Assembly: GCA_028583415.1 (NCBI GenBank)
Contig: CM053267.1
Coordinates: 40,717,834-40,781,833 of the forward strand
Direction: 5' to 3'
From: Protea cynaroides
Lineage: Eukaryota > Streptophyta > Magnoliopsida > Proteales > Proteaceae
DNA: 64,000 bases
Shown: positions 50,767-63,700 of the stretch, piece by piece
How the letters are laid out: each line of letters begins with the position of its first letter
How positions within the stretch are numbered: position 1 is the first letter of the stretch
The notes under the pieces: model-generated
The model's database searches: none
What the model saw: the letters and a program-made list of their open reading frames with translations, nothing else
Told to the model about the DNA's origin: nothing
Made by a program: the position numbers and the translations under genes

Positions 50767-52194
50767 ATGTCATACTCACCTGAGCGTTTGCTTCTACTTC
50801 TGCAACGTTTCATTAAATGTCAAAATCAAGTCAATCAGATCCATGGCCTCATAATCACCCATGGCCACCTCCACTTCAAACCCATTTGGCAAATTTCGGA
50901 TTTAAAATGGATGAGCACTATGCTCTACAACACCTTGATCAGAGCCCACCTCAACCTTGGAGATCCTCACAAGGCCATTGTCTTCTACACCCACATGCTT
51001 TCCCACAAAGCCCCACCAAACAACCACACCTTCCCTTCCCTCATCAAGGCTGCTTGTTCTTTGCCTTTCATGGCTTCTGTCATAGGCAGGCTGGTTCACA
51101 CCCAAGTCATCAGGCGCGGTTTGTCGCTCGACCCGTTTATACAGACCTCTTTTGTTAGCTTCTACGCTCAACTTGGCGATCTTTTCAGTGCCCGCCATGT
51201 GTTCGAAGAAATTACTAGACCGTGCATTGTCGCCTTCAATTCTATGCTTGACGCCCTCGGCAAGAACGGCGATATGGGTTCTGCTCTTGAGCTGTTCCAA
51301 AGAATGCCTCAGAGAGATGTAGTTTCATGGACCAGTATCATCAATGGGTTTGGAAAGAATGGGTGCTACCAAGATTCAATTCAGTTTTTCGAGAAGATGA
51401 TGGTGCATAGGGATGTAATGGAAGGCCTCGTGAGACCCAACGAGTCTACATTGGTCAGTATTCTCTCTTCATGTGCTAGTTCGGATCAAGCCGGAGCACT
51501 GTGTCAAGGGAAGCAGATCTTTGGCTACGTAATTAGGAGTGGAACTGAAGTGACAGTATTTCTGGGAACGGCATTGATATCCATGTATGGTAAGACGGGG
51601 TGTTTGGCTAGTGCTTTTAGAGTCTTCAACGGAATGGTAGTGAAGGGGGTGTGCACATGGAACGCTATGATCTCTTCATTGGCTTCTAATGGCAGAGAGA
51701 AAGAGGCTCTGAACATGTTTGATAAAATGAGGCAGGAAGGTCTGCAACCAAATGAGGTAACATTCGTAACAGTGTTGACTGCTTGCGCGCGTGCCCAACT
51801 CATCGATTTGGGTTTGGGAGTGTTTCAGTCGATGCAGCCTGAATACCGGGTTCATCCGAGGATGGAGCACTACGGCTGCGTGGTCGATCTATTGGGCAGG
51901 GCAGGACGTCTGGAAGCGGCGGTTGATTTTATTAGGGGTATGCCTTTTGAGCCCGATGCTACTGTTTTGGGGGCTCTTCTGGGTGCCTGCAAGGTTCATG
52001 GAGCTGTTGATTTAGGGACTGATGTGGGAAAGAGGATACTCGAATTGCAGCCACGACACTGTGGGAGATATGTGATCTTGTCCAATATTTATGCAGATGC
52101 AGGTAGATGGGGCCGTGCTGCTGCACTGAGGAAAGCCATGATTGAGGCTGGAATTAGGAAGATTCCAGCGTATAGTTGTCTTGACTCCTCATGA
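50767..52194 (+). CDS. Pentatricopeptide repeat protein, PLS class with E motif
   Basis: Single exon, 475 residues, as usual for plant PPR genes. The N-terminus has LLLLLQRFIKCQNQVNQIHG. Repeats follow in order, with MLYNTLIRAHLNLGDPHKAI, IVAFNSMLDALGKNGDMGSA, DVVSWTSIINGFGKNGCYQD, FLGTALISMYGKTGCLASAF, CTWNAMISSLASNGREKEAL and MEHYGCVVDLLGRAGRLEAA. The E-type end (GRYVILSNIYADAGRWGRAA, then GIRKIPAYSCLD) closes the protein, with no E+ or DYW domain. Such proteins bind specific organelle transcripts and take part in C-to-U editing, with a DYW deaminase supplied by a partner. No clear transit peptide is visible. It is short for the class. The start is the first ATG of the frame. Confidence 0.92.
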   Translation: MSYSPERLLLLLQRFIKCQNQVNQIHGLIITHGHLHFKPIWQISDLKWMSTMLYNTLIRAHLNLGDPHKAIVFYTHMLSHKAPPNNHTFPSLIKAACSLPFMASVIGRLVHTQVIRRGLSLDPFIQTSFVSFYAQLGDLFSARHVFEEITRPCIVAFNSMLDALGKNGDMGSALELFQRMPQRDVVSWTSIINGFGKNGCYQDSIQFFEKMMVHRDVMEGLVRPNESTLVSILSSCASSDQAGALCQGKQIFGYVIRSGTEVTVFLGTALISMYGKTGCLASAFRVFNGMVVKGVCTWNAMISSLASNGREKEALNMFDKMRQEGLQPNEVTFVTVLTACARAQLIDLGLGVFQSMQPEYRVHPRMEHYGCVVDLLGRAGRLEAAVDFIRGMPFEPDATVLGALLGACKVHGAVDLGTDVGKRILELQPRHCGRYVILSNIYADAGRWGRAAALRKAMIEAGIRKIPAYSCLDSS

Positions 52195-53059
52195 GCAACC
52201 AGTTAGGTTCTTTGCAATTGGCTTTTGAGTATTATTTCCGGCTGTCATGAGGCCATTTTGGAATCTGGATGTCAGCTCAATGATCAAACAAAGAGAATCA
52301 CCACTGGGATATCAATATTACACTCTCTGTTTAACAAATAATTGAAATAGTAACCCATCGATTCGGATCAAAGAAAATTTGGTAGTAAGAACCAAATCAT
52401 GAATGGGTTTTTCTGTAGAGTGAATTCCCCGGGCTTTAAAACCGACTGGTTCAAATCCCCAACAAGAAGCTGGCCCAGTTATATATATATATATATATAT
52501 GATAGAAAACAGGATTGTGTTTAAGAGGTGGCTTATGAAAATAAAATAATATAAAGAGGGGCATAGTTTCACAAAAGTGGCATGGTTTGGTTGCTTCTCT
52601 TCTAATTAGTCAAGAATTAAATTTGGCATCTAATCATCCTACTAGATACACAATGTATTTCTTCTTTTTCATTTCTTTGGGAGCATCTCTTATGGTTGCT
52701 AGTGATTACCACAATGTTCCCTTTATTTCCACGTAAAATGGCAAAAGAGAGTTTTCCTATAAAATAGGATTTTCTGCTGTTTGTTTTAAATGCAAAATGC
52801 AAAGGAGATCATTGAAAAGTAGGAAAATTTTATATGGAGGAAAATTTTCATGTAAAATGTTATTTATAGGTAAATTTACAACGAAGCAAACAGCACCTAA
52901 AGAGATATAATCTCTAGAGAGGTTCCCACAGCTAATTGTTGATATATATGGATCACTTCTTGAAACAAAAACTTTCTATGGCTTAACAACCATATTACAG
53001 GAATAAATATTGAAAGTGATTACAATTTCAACAGATCACAAAGCCTTTTACAGTGTCTC
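52195..53059. other. Convergent intergenic region
   Basis: 3' UTRs of the plus-strand PPR gene and the minus-strand VPS35L-like gene meet here. A short (TA)n lies at about 52481-52501. No other gene. Confidence 0.6.
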
Positions 53060-56000
53060 TCAGGTGGTAACTGCTGGCACCTCTGTTGTAGAAGTTATAA
53101 AGTATTTTTCAAGGTAATTGACTGTCGAATGCAAATATCTGTTATTGGTATGCAGACATGAGTTTGCAATCTCTATCAATTTGGAGCATATTGGTACTAT
53201 TTCTTGATTTGCCTGCCAAAAATGCAATGCCATTGGAAAAAGACATGAGAACAATGAATTATATGAAAGAGTATGTATGATACATATTATAATATACATG
53301 AATCACAGAGGAAGTGCCGCATCTCAAATACTCTCTACTTGTCCATTGTATGCGGCAGTTGGGACCTAGCGTACACTATGTGCCATTGCAGCTATCCAGA
53401 AAGGTAAAAGTAAACAACTCACACAGACCATATTATCAATACATTACTAATTTTGGATGGTTTTGCATATTCTTCAACCACCCAAGAGAACAGGGTTTAT
53501 CTGGACAGCTAGGATCAATAGCATGTTGGGCTCCAACCAGCATGCAGGTCTGGCATGGGCCTTTTCAGAAAGCGAATATGGATCCTTCAACTCTTCCCAT
53601 TTTGACAGAGTAAAATGCAAGAACTACTTAAGTTCAAATAATAGTACTAGCAACAAGAAACCTACTTTGAAGGAAGATATGATGCAGTTGCAAGCTTCAA
53701 GTGCCAAACTTCCTCGAGCAGCCTTGGTGCAAGCATTGGGTGTAAGCTCAGAGTAGATAAAGTTCATTGTACTAAACCTTAAAATAATTGTAAAGGCCCA
53801 CATATTGATACATACCTGATTTGGCTCCTGTTTTACTTCATCAAGCAGGTTCTGAACAACAGAACTTGAGAAAGAAAGAAGTTCTTGGTAATAGGACGGC
53901 TCGTAGAAAAATAGGAGGTCATTTCCCACAATCTGCATAAGGTGGCAGAAAGAAATATCATGAGCCATGAGAAGTAAAAGCAAGCAGTCGGTAACAGAAA
54001 ATTATTTGAGAACATACCAAAAGATACTCATAATTAACACTTTATCAACTGAATGTGTTTCTCTGAAACAGCAATCTACCAAAGGTGAAAAATGAAAATA
54101 GATGGGCTATACACAAGGGAGCGTATAGTTGACGTTAAAAAAAATCCAAAAACGAGCAATGAAGGGGACTCTAAAAGATTTGCCATAAAGACTTGTTCAG
54201 TTTGTGTTATAATTGTGTTCTACAGATGAATAAACACAGAAACAATTCCAGGTTCTCTGTATATGGCAGAGCTCATATCAATCCTACTTCTGAAGCTTCT
54301 AACAAAATAAACTATTAACTATAGAGTGCTGTTATTGATAATAGATGGACTATGAACATGGGAGCTTGCAGTTAATTCTCAAAATTCCAAACAATCAATG
54401 GAAACTACAGATCTATCATAAAGAGACCATTCAGTTTGTATACAACAATGTGTTCAATGGATGAATTCTCAGAGCAGGTTGGTTGAAAATTCTAGGTTCT
54501 AGGCATACCTACTTTGCAAGCTTTAATTAAAATAAACTATTACCCATAGACAAAGTTAGATAAGAATACCTCTCTACTGTTAGCATGGTATGGGAGCTTA
54601 TGTTGGGATAGTGTTGTTGATAGAGAAATGACTGCACAGAATGTCCTGATTTTCAATCTTCGAGTTATCCTACAACAATTTTTGAGACATCAAGTTAATA
54701 CTGAAATACAGGAGGTACGAGTATCGATACCAGAAGATGTAATGCTAGTCTCACCATGATTGGGAACTAATAATGGATAATACATTCCTTGGAATGTAAG
54801 TGGCTCCACATTCAGGATTACCTTCATAATAGAACAATAACATCAGAGAAGAATAAGGCAACACGACAAACAGTAGCAAGTTTGATCAAGTAGGCAGAAC
54901 CAATTAGGATAATTATAAACAATTTATATGATAAGAAAATGAATTCAATTATTTAAAAAGATGCTGCATACATCGCTTTAATACTCCAATTCCATTTTTT
55001 GGCGCTTACAAATTCTGGCACCAAATGTCCCTCTTGGATTCTGAATCCCCCATACCCTCATCTATGTAACAGAGTTGGAAATTTACGGATTAAATTATGC
55101 TGTATTTGAGCTCTAAGGAAAACTTTAAGCTGCTGACCTATAAGGCCATAACTTCATATGGTATTGAAAACCATGAATTAGAGCTGTACTTGGAATTGTT
55201 CAGTATATTTAACTATTAGGTTTATGTGATTTAAAGAAACAGCATCTCCGCCTTTTGGGGGGAGAGGGGGGGAAGGCTGTGCACATTCTGCCCCTCCCCA
55301 GACCCTATAGTAGCAAGAACCTCGTCGTGCACTGGGACGCCCATGTGATTTAATTGTGAATTTGTAGCTGCTCAATGTAAGAAATCATTTGGAAAGTGAT
55401 GAACCATAACTTTCCAGCAACAGAACACCCATCTCAGATATTTTTCTTTTGGGATTAACTTCTTGTCACCACGTTGGTGACATTTGACTTTGGTAACAAC
55501 GTATTATTTCTGCCACACTGGATACTGGGATGGAGCGGAAATTTCGTACAGGTAGATCCAAAGGTCACTTGGTCGACCACATGTCAAGTTTCAGCCCTGT
55601 CAAAATTGGCCGTGTGGCAAAACAAACACTAAAAAATAAAGGACTACAAAGAGGGTGCATGGACATGCGTGGAGGGTATGCCATTAAATGGAATGGTAAA
55701 TGATTGAAATGAGGCTGAAATTTGACATACGGCCAATCTAAATAATTCTCTAGGCATCCAATGGTCATATTTGCTGCATCATGCTTCAACATTGAAGAAT
55801 CATGGTGAAAACACCCACCAAGAAGTTTTAATTTTAAGCCCTAAGTGTATAGCCTCTTCCACATTATTTAAAAAGTTACATGAAAATGTTATTTTTCTTC
55901 TTATACTGAATTTGGTTTCTTCCCATTTGTTGTATCTAGTAGTTTTCTTCTTCCAATAAATTCTGTTTCTTATTTATTTTTATTTTTTTTAAATGTCATG

Positions 56001-59000
56001 CTTGTCCCAATACTTCCCAAATTGGAAAATTTTTGTTTTTATTTTTACTGATTTTAGTGATACAACCCCTTTACCAAGGCAATGTTTCCATCAACACCAT
56101 GAGGGTGAGTAGTCATCCGAGGATCTCTTGGGACTGCCGCCTGAGCTACCAATGGTAACATCCATAGCATATACTAATAGTCAAACATGGTGATGTAACA
56201 GATTTTGATGGTATAGAAACTTTAAAGAGGCAGCTTGGATAGAACTTAAAAATTCTCTCACACGCTCTGAAGGCATGTTATACAAAGCAGTGGCACAATA
56301 AGAAATAAAATGCCTGGCCTGAAGGAAACTAAGCATTCAATATGTTAACGCAATGTGAATATAGATCAAGTAATTTATAAATCTCAGCTTAGATTTAAGG
56401 AATTTGAAATATTTGAATAACCTGGAATCATAATCAAGAGACTGCATAATTTCCTTACTGATGAGATAATTCCATCTAGATCAACTGGTGTTCGGGAGCC
56501 TACACAAAGAAATAAGCCAATACGTCTATCAATGCATCTAAGAATGGATATGTTGACCATAAACAAACAAATGCAAGCCCTGTGATACATATGAAGTTGA
56601 AAATTAAGCCAATCATGACCGAGCCCTGACTAAACCTTCCTTTGCCACTCAAGTTTATAGATCCCCATAGAGCCAGAAATTCTAGGGGTGACTTAGGATA
56701 TACAATCATTTTAGGAAAATAGCAATTTTTTCTATATACCATGTTTGAAATTTTGAGCGAAATTTGTCAAAATTAGAGAAATATTTCTCTTCCCAAGGAG
56801 GTCAAAATGCAGCAAAAGTTGCAAAACTGCCAAAAAAATTTGGTGAAACCTGTCAACTTTGGCAAAAATCTCTCTTTCAACATGGTACAAAATCAGTTTT
56901 TTGGTCAAAATTACAAACATTGCTCACAGGTCATGTAAAGATGTTTTCTATGTATTGCACCCTTTCCAAGCCACGTGCAGGGAAAAAGGGACAATTTAGT
57001 CCACTCAGCAGGTGAATAATTGGGTTTAGCAAATGTGCAGCATCATTGGATTGACCACATCATGGTGCCATATATATATATATATATATATCCTACCAGC
57101 ATTCCTACGATGTTTTCTTGGAATAAATAATAAAATTTCAGAAATTTTCTACTAAAAAGGAAAGAAAAAAATTATCCTTTTTATTAAAGTGCATTTATGT
57201 GAATAACATACAAAAAAAAAAAAAAAAAAGAATCTTAGCCCTCCTAAATCAACTGAGTTCGACAGATTCCAAACACAGCTCATTCTCTCTTTTCATGGCA
57301 GAGTGGTATAGGGATCAAAACTGCCAAATAGGAAATGTAGGGAAAACATGTAGAATCACCTAATTTTCTGGATAGGGCATGTAGGAAACCAGACACCTCG
57401 TTAAAGAGAAGTTTGACCCAATGTTCTTTCTTGGGTGAAAAACTCCTCCCTTGTTTTTTGGCATCTGGTTAATACCATTGGTCATATATGCAAACTTATT
57501 GTAGGAATAAGAAGATTTGCATGCTGAGGCAGGTATCTTGCAACTGTTCAATTCAGCTGTCAAATTCAATTAACAAGGAAATCCACATGTTTATTATTCA
57601 GTAATTTGTTTGATTTTAACCTAATTTAAAAGAATCTTTATTAATCAGTAGCAAAAGACTTCCATAATCCTCAGTGACCAATAGAGACCATTTCAAGGAT
57701 ACCCGAATTTCAGTTATTTATCAATAGAATATCTTGTCAGCATCAGTCTTGATGCAACTATTTATATTGAAGAAGTTTATGTAACTGTAAGTGATGGATC
57801 TAACCATTAGTTACTTCCAAACTCTGTAAACAACTTATTGCTGAATCAATCAGCCCATCTGTATGAGAAACTAAGCCACCTAATAAGGCAACCTGTAATT
57901 GTGGAAACAATATATTGTTAGTGAGGACAGAAGCTCTAATTAGGTGGACTATAACAGAAAATTTGGGAGAATAGGGGAAAGATTACCTCTGCAGCTTCAA
58001 GATAAAGATTCATCTGCCTGATGGTAACTGAAATTGAAGGTATTGTAACTTCACTAAATGCAATGCAAGATTTGAGAAAACTGTCATGTTTTTTAGCATC
58101 TTTCATAGCTTTAACAGCTAGGTAATTGCTGGAGTGCACAAGGGTTTCCTGCCAATGGAGGGAAATCTTAGATGAGGAATTCCTGAGGGGGAAAAGGGGG
58201 TGGAGAGAAGAATAAGTATGCCATAACAAGGAGATCAAAGCATGTCACTGCCTCTAGGCATACAGAATCCTATGATACAGAAAAAAGATGACTACTTGGC
58301 TGTTCACAAAATTTAGTAAAACATAGCACAGTAGGACACAAATATTGAAAAAATAAAATGAAAGTTGTAATGCCCCAGATTTTTGTAGTTATTTATTTAA
58401 TTATTTATTCATTTGATCATTTCTGTTCTGGGTGTTGTTTAGAAAGTTGGGTATCGATTAGCAGCCTTGGGTGCCATGTATGTGAGGTGTATTATATTAT
58501 TATTTTTTATTTAATAAGCTGGTTAATCATCAAATTCGTGGGCAGTAGTGGGGTCCTTTATTTTTGGTAGTTTTCTTTTGAATTTGAATTTCAAAATGAA
58601 GGGTTAAATGTGTGTTTTGAATCTGGACCCTATTGTTGCTTTTTTTTTGGGGGGTGGGGGGGTGGTGGGGTGGGAATAAAATCAGCAAGGAAGGCAGATT
58701 CACCTTCCTTGCTGGTCAATGTGAATGACAGTAACCCAATATAGGGTTACCTAATAGATTAAGAAACACATCTCCTACCTACCCTATCCCTAGGAAGATA
58801 TCCCCCTTTCAGTATTTCACTAGAATAATTAGAATAAAAAAAAGGGATCGGAAGAGGGGGGGAATTAAAATCACAATAAGGGGATTTAAAATAGAAGAAA
58901 AGGAAAGAGAGTGACATCGTGAAGAAGAAGAATAAGAAGAAAAGTGAAGAAGCTCTCTTCAGATAGGTACAGGTAAGATTTTAAATAATTTTAAGGATGT

Positions 59001-60162
59001 TAATATCAGATCAGATTATAAAGTTCTAGTTCTAGTTACAGTTTTGACTCTGTTGCCCTACCAAAATCGAATCTAGTTCATGGTCAGTTCTTAAGGCAGA
59101 TCTGTAATTCTAGATTTCATACCAATCCAGATATCATATTTATAACAGTCTTTACATCAGTGCTGATTCCAGAATAAAGCCTAAAGTTTAATTTATTTGG
59201 TTGGTCATTGGACCAGTGCCCATGAGGGCTGTACTCTCACCTCGTACAGGTTTTGGTCATGACAAAAGTTGACCACTAGATCTTTTTTCCTTTCCCTTCA
59301 AACAGTTCTCTTTCTAGGGCGAAAAACAAAGAAGTTTGGGTCTTATGCTTGCAAAGCATAACCTGATCATAAAGGTGTGCAAGGTGCCAACATCCCTTAG
59401 AAACCTTTTATCCCACATAGCTAGAAGCACCGAGCAGTCATCCCTGTTATTAGCTATCTGCTTTGTAAACTGTCCATAAGAAAATTCTAAGTTCATCTTT
59501 AGAGAATTAAAGCTTTACCATTTTAAATCCTTTAATACTTTAGGAATGATGACAAATGATGAGAACAAATGATGCTTGTTATTGATTATGAAAGCTTTTA
59601 TTAAGAAACTGAACGGTTGAATATCATTTTGATACACAAAATGCTTAAACTTCAATATTATAAGAAAGTATTAAGATTGATATGAGAAAGGGCAAGTTTC
59701 TCCTACTCAATGATCATGAGATTATATTTCTTTCTGTTACCTGCAATGATCTCCAAGTACCTACAGGCTACAGTACAGGGAACTAGTCATTTTGTACTTT
59801 ACAAGACAGAAGTAACACATTCCTAAGACAAACCTTAAGCTCATTAGTGCTACCAAAAGCTCCACGACATTCAACCAAAAATGTTAAATGGTGTTCCATC
59901 TCTGCTCCAAAGTCTACCTAAACAGTAACAAGAATCTGTAAAATCATTCCACTATACTTATTACCTAACACAGAAATAAGAACAAAGCATTTGTACCGGA
60001 CATCATCATTAAGAGCTTACCATCTGCACAAAACGAGAAATGAGATGTAAAGGCTGTTGACTATCATCATCTTTGATGCTTGAAAAATATATACCATCAT
60101 GAAGAGCCTGAGAAACTTGAAAAAGCAACTGCATGGTTGTTGGATCACGAATATAACCACTC
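53060..60162 (-). CDS. VPS35L: VPS35L-like protein (retriever/Commander subunit), C-terminal exons; 5' part outside window
   Basis: Ten exons on the minus strand, phases joining throughout: 60162-60021, 59917-59834, 58148-57987, 57892-57805, 56499-56422, 54821-54755, 54669-54570, 53932-53816, 53722-53666 and 53212-53060 (stop). In order they read IRDPTTMQLLFQVSQALHDG, VDFGAEMEHHLTFLVECRGA, KSCIAFSEVTIPSISVTIRQ, VALLGGLVSHTDGLIDSAIS, RTPVDLDGIISSVRKLCSLL, ATYIPRNVLSIISSQSW, QHKLPYHANSRE, IVGNDLLFFYEPSYYQELLS, ARGSLALEACNCIISSFK and EIVPICSKLIEIANSCLHTN, about 348 residues of a helical solenoid. This matches the plant homologue of human VPS35L (C16orf62), which with VPS26C and VPS29 recycles endosomal cargo. 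The acceptor of the 57-bp exon has a weak pyrimidine tract. A solo LTR sits in the intron at 58149-59833, and a retroelement fills the sequence upstream of the 60021 exon. Confidence 0.85.
55278..55343 (+). mobile_element. Au-SINE 3' region remnant
   Basis: gcccctccccagaccctata, tagcaagaacctcgtcgtgc and actgggacgccc match the 3' half of Au-type SINEs (cctccccagaccc ... cctcgtgcactggg). The tRNA-related 5' half is not recognisable. It lies in a VPS35L intron, antisense to the gene. Confidence 0.7.
57063..57090. repeat. (TA)n microsatellite in VPS35L intron
   Basis: About 13 TA units. Confidence 0.9.
58366..59264 (+). mobile_element. Solo LTR (899 bp) with 5-bp target duplication
   Basis: Starts TGTAATGCCCCAGATTTTTG and ends GGTCATGACA, so it has TG...CA ends. 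The flanks are aaagt at 58361-58365 and aaagt at 59265-59269, the 5-bp duplication typical of LTR-retrotransposon integration. The TGTAA-GCCCC start is usual for Ty3/gypsy LTRs. No internal region or second LTR lies next to it, so it arose by LTR-LTR recombination. It lies inside a VPS35L intron. Confidence 0.88.
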
Positions 60163-60798
60163 CTGTCGAATAAAATCAGTACCGATATTGAGTACTTTTC
60201 TTTTGTAGGGAGGGTGGGGGTTAATATAATCAATATGGAATACTTATGAAATAAGAGCTGAATTTTCACAAACACAAACACAAACAGAAAGTCAGGATCT
60301 GAAACCACTAATGTAACTAGCCAATGGCTAGGGGAAAAAAAGGTAAATTCTTAACCAGCTGACTTTAATGCACATGAAACTCTGAAACTCACCAAAGAGC
60401 ACAAGAAAGTCAAGATGACTAATGGTTCACAATATGCTATAAAAGAGAATCTAGAACATCTTCCATGAGACACAATCTATCACTCTAGTCGTGGACTAGG
60501 CTTTCCATCTCTCAACAGTTGCCCAAATTCATTGATTTGGCATCATCAGAAAGGTCATTCAAATTACCTTTCCCAATAACCCAATTTCATGAAATTTGAG
60601 CAAGTCATGGCCAATTTACAAAGGGTACGGGTCCATCATTGGAATTACTACTTTTTGGGTTCTTTTTACAAATTTGCTTCTTTATTTACTTTAGCATGTA
60701 ATAAACGCAAAAGAGTAAATATATTTCTTAAGCATGGTATTAGGACTATTCTATAAAATATAACTAATCATTCATATTAATCTAATATGAGAGTGGTC

Positions 60799-63700
60799 TG
60801 CAAACCACTCAACCAGCACTACGTTATACTTTGTAACGCTATCCAATGTCGTACAGAGGGGGAAGGGAATCGAACCAATGGAGGGAATGGAAGGATAGGG
60901 ACCTATCTCAGGTCAAGATTTCTCACCCAGCTGCATCTCACAGACAAAACAGAATCTCACAGCAATAATGACTTTATTCATATATCTTGACTGCCTTAAG
61001 CTTAAGCCCTTACATTGTTTAAATAGGTTGCAACAAGGGATCCTAACATGGAATGCCAAAATACACAAGGAAGGGAAATCCTGCAACTAATTAGGAAAGA
61101 AATGCTTGTAAGAATCTACCATATTGAGACATGCCTCAACTATTTTAAAGCCTTCCATCAGAGGAGCATGCAATCAAATCTTGCCAAAGTATTTTAAAAA
61201 CCGTCCAACAAAAGACACACAATCAAATCTGTGCCCATACATCAAATCTGTATCCATGCTTGGTGGACTTGCTACTATTGTGCCGTCCATCTATAGACCA
61301 TGTTTCCTAACTGTGATCACCTTCGTTATTGATACATTGCTTGCGGTGACTATACTTGAGATGGGTGACCGGTTTACATGTACCAATTGATGCGGGACCC
61401 GGGTTGAGGAAACCCTATTGGATCCACTGTGGGCCCACCTAGGTGTTAATATAAGCTCAACAATAGAAGTAGTGGCAAAAATGTAATTAAAAGGAAATTC
61501 AGAAGGATCGAATGTCTATTGAAGTAAGACAAACAGACCTTTAGGACAATAGGGCAAACCTGGAAGCAAATATTAACCCAAAGGGTAAATCTGGAAGGGA
61601 ACTTATGAAGGACCCATTAAAATAAACATTAGAGATCAAGGGGTTTTCTGTAATTTCTGGAATATTGCTTCTTCTTCAAGCTCACAACACCAGAACCAGT
61701 TACGGAAGAGATCAGATAACGAACTTCGAGCCACAGCCCTTAAACCTGATGCAACCAGCCTAAAACTTTAGAGTTAAAGTCGCCTAGGCCTGACAAAGTG
61801 ATCCAAGTCAATAAATGGGATTCAACTTGGACTGGTTCAGGAACAATCACAGAAACAGGGGACCAGATTTGAGTCTGGGTTGAATTCTATCAGCAGCAGC
61901 AGTAATCTTAGGGGTTGATGTCACCCTAGGGCAGAGATCCTATCCCTTGAGTTTCAGGTCAGACGGTTATATATTGTAGGAGCTCGATGCAACCATCCCA
62001 GGTCGGTTTCCAGTTGCAGAAAAAGTAAGAGAACAAAGGAATAAAAAGAGTGACCACTAAATCAGGGGAAGAAATAGGAAGGGACAGAGAACGATGGGAA
62101 GAGGGGAGAGATAAGTAATGTAGAATGACCCCTCTCAGATCAGGGCCTATCACCTGATCTAAAACAACCTTTCTCAGGTCATGGGTATCTCACCCGATGC
62201 ACAACAGTACCGATGTACTAGCAGCAATACTCAATCCTTATTTACTTAAAATCTGACATTGGCCTTATGTCTTACATCTCTTAAATAGAGCTCGAATCTG
62301 GCTCACAATTTTGGAAAGAAAATAGACAAGGAAAATTAACTAATTAGGAAGGAATTAACTGTGGTAAGTAAATATTAAATGGAGCTAAATGATATTGGCG
62401 ATCACAATTTACAGCAACATATCCTACTAAAAACTGAACTTTCCATTCGTGATCTTTATTTGATCTTACGAGATCTGATTTGATCTTGCGAGATTTTGAT
62501 ATTGAACTTTTGTTTCCATTGGCGAGGGGCTGTTGTTGGCTGAACAATACTGCATCAACTCTCCCCTGCTTTAAAAAAAATAAAAATTGACCATGAGTTT
62601 TGAATCTGTTTAGAATCAACACGGCGGGGTTAGTTTTCATCTTCCAATGAGAGTTGAATTCTGGTGGCATACGAAAATTAGGAAGGAAATCTGCAATCTT
62701 GGGAGCTCTCTCTTCAAAATATTTTGACGGGATTAGGAACTCAATGTGTTTAACCTCACAATCAGCATCAAGAATATCATAGGTAACAGTTACAACCTCA
62801 TGTGAAACACTTGTGAAGTCTTACTTAACCACGATATCGTCTGGGACCACCATCTCGGTCTCGTCCTCTTTGACCTTGTCACTGATAGTCATAACCTACT
62901 CAACACAATCTTCCATAGTATACTCTTGAAATAGAATATTGTCCACCTTGCAAAGGACGTGGTCTTTGCCTTTAGTCACTGATTCTTCTATAATCGGTGT
63001 AAGAACTGATGCTTCCTTTGTCGAGTTAGTCAAAGTGGAGTTGTCCTCGATCTCATGTTCCAATGACTACTTCATATCCCTTTTCACTTTTGAGGTTGCC
63101 GAGTAGCCACTCGGGGAGGGCGATTAACAGATGATTGGTGAGACTCCAAGCGGAAATAGTTCGGAGCCTAGAAAAAACTCCTTCGTAAGTGAGGTGAGGC
63201 CTAGAGGAGTTTGGTTTGAATAATAGGGGGACGCCCTTTTTTTGGTTGATTGTTGAGTGACTCAGACTGTACACAAGAAAGGTGCTTTAAACATTTTCTT
63301 TTCCATGGGAGCAAGTCTGTTGATAACTGAAATAAAGTGCTCTTAGCCCACCTCCTATAGTTTTAGGCTTTGGCACTTATAGTGCACCATCGCTGCATTA
63401 GAGGAAACTTGTTTCCGGCGAAAGACTAAAGAAAAGAAAGTAGAAACGGTCATATTCATGCTTACTTGGCAATCACCACATTGAGATTCAAAACGTTGCT
63501 CCATACTTGTGACCTTTTCAGTAAGTTGAGGAATGAGTTCAACAAGCTGGTGCTGAGTGGGTTCACCAATGGGAACAGAGTTTTGAGAGCTGCCATCGGC
63601 CACAGCTCTAATACCAAAATGGTGCAAGACCACGAAGGTAGATCTCGCAGACCTCTCAACCAGCACTACTTTATACTTTGTAACGCTATCGAAGGGGGGA

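Noticed and set aside
59314..59496. 60-codon minus-strand frame (CSVLLAMWDKRF) in a VPS35L intron
   Set aside because: It does not fit the VPS35L protein order between its neighbouring exons and has no recognised family.
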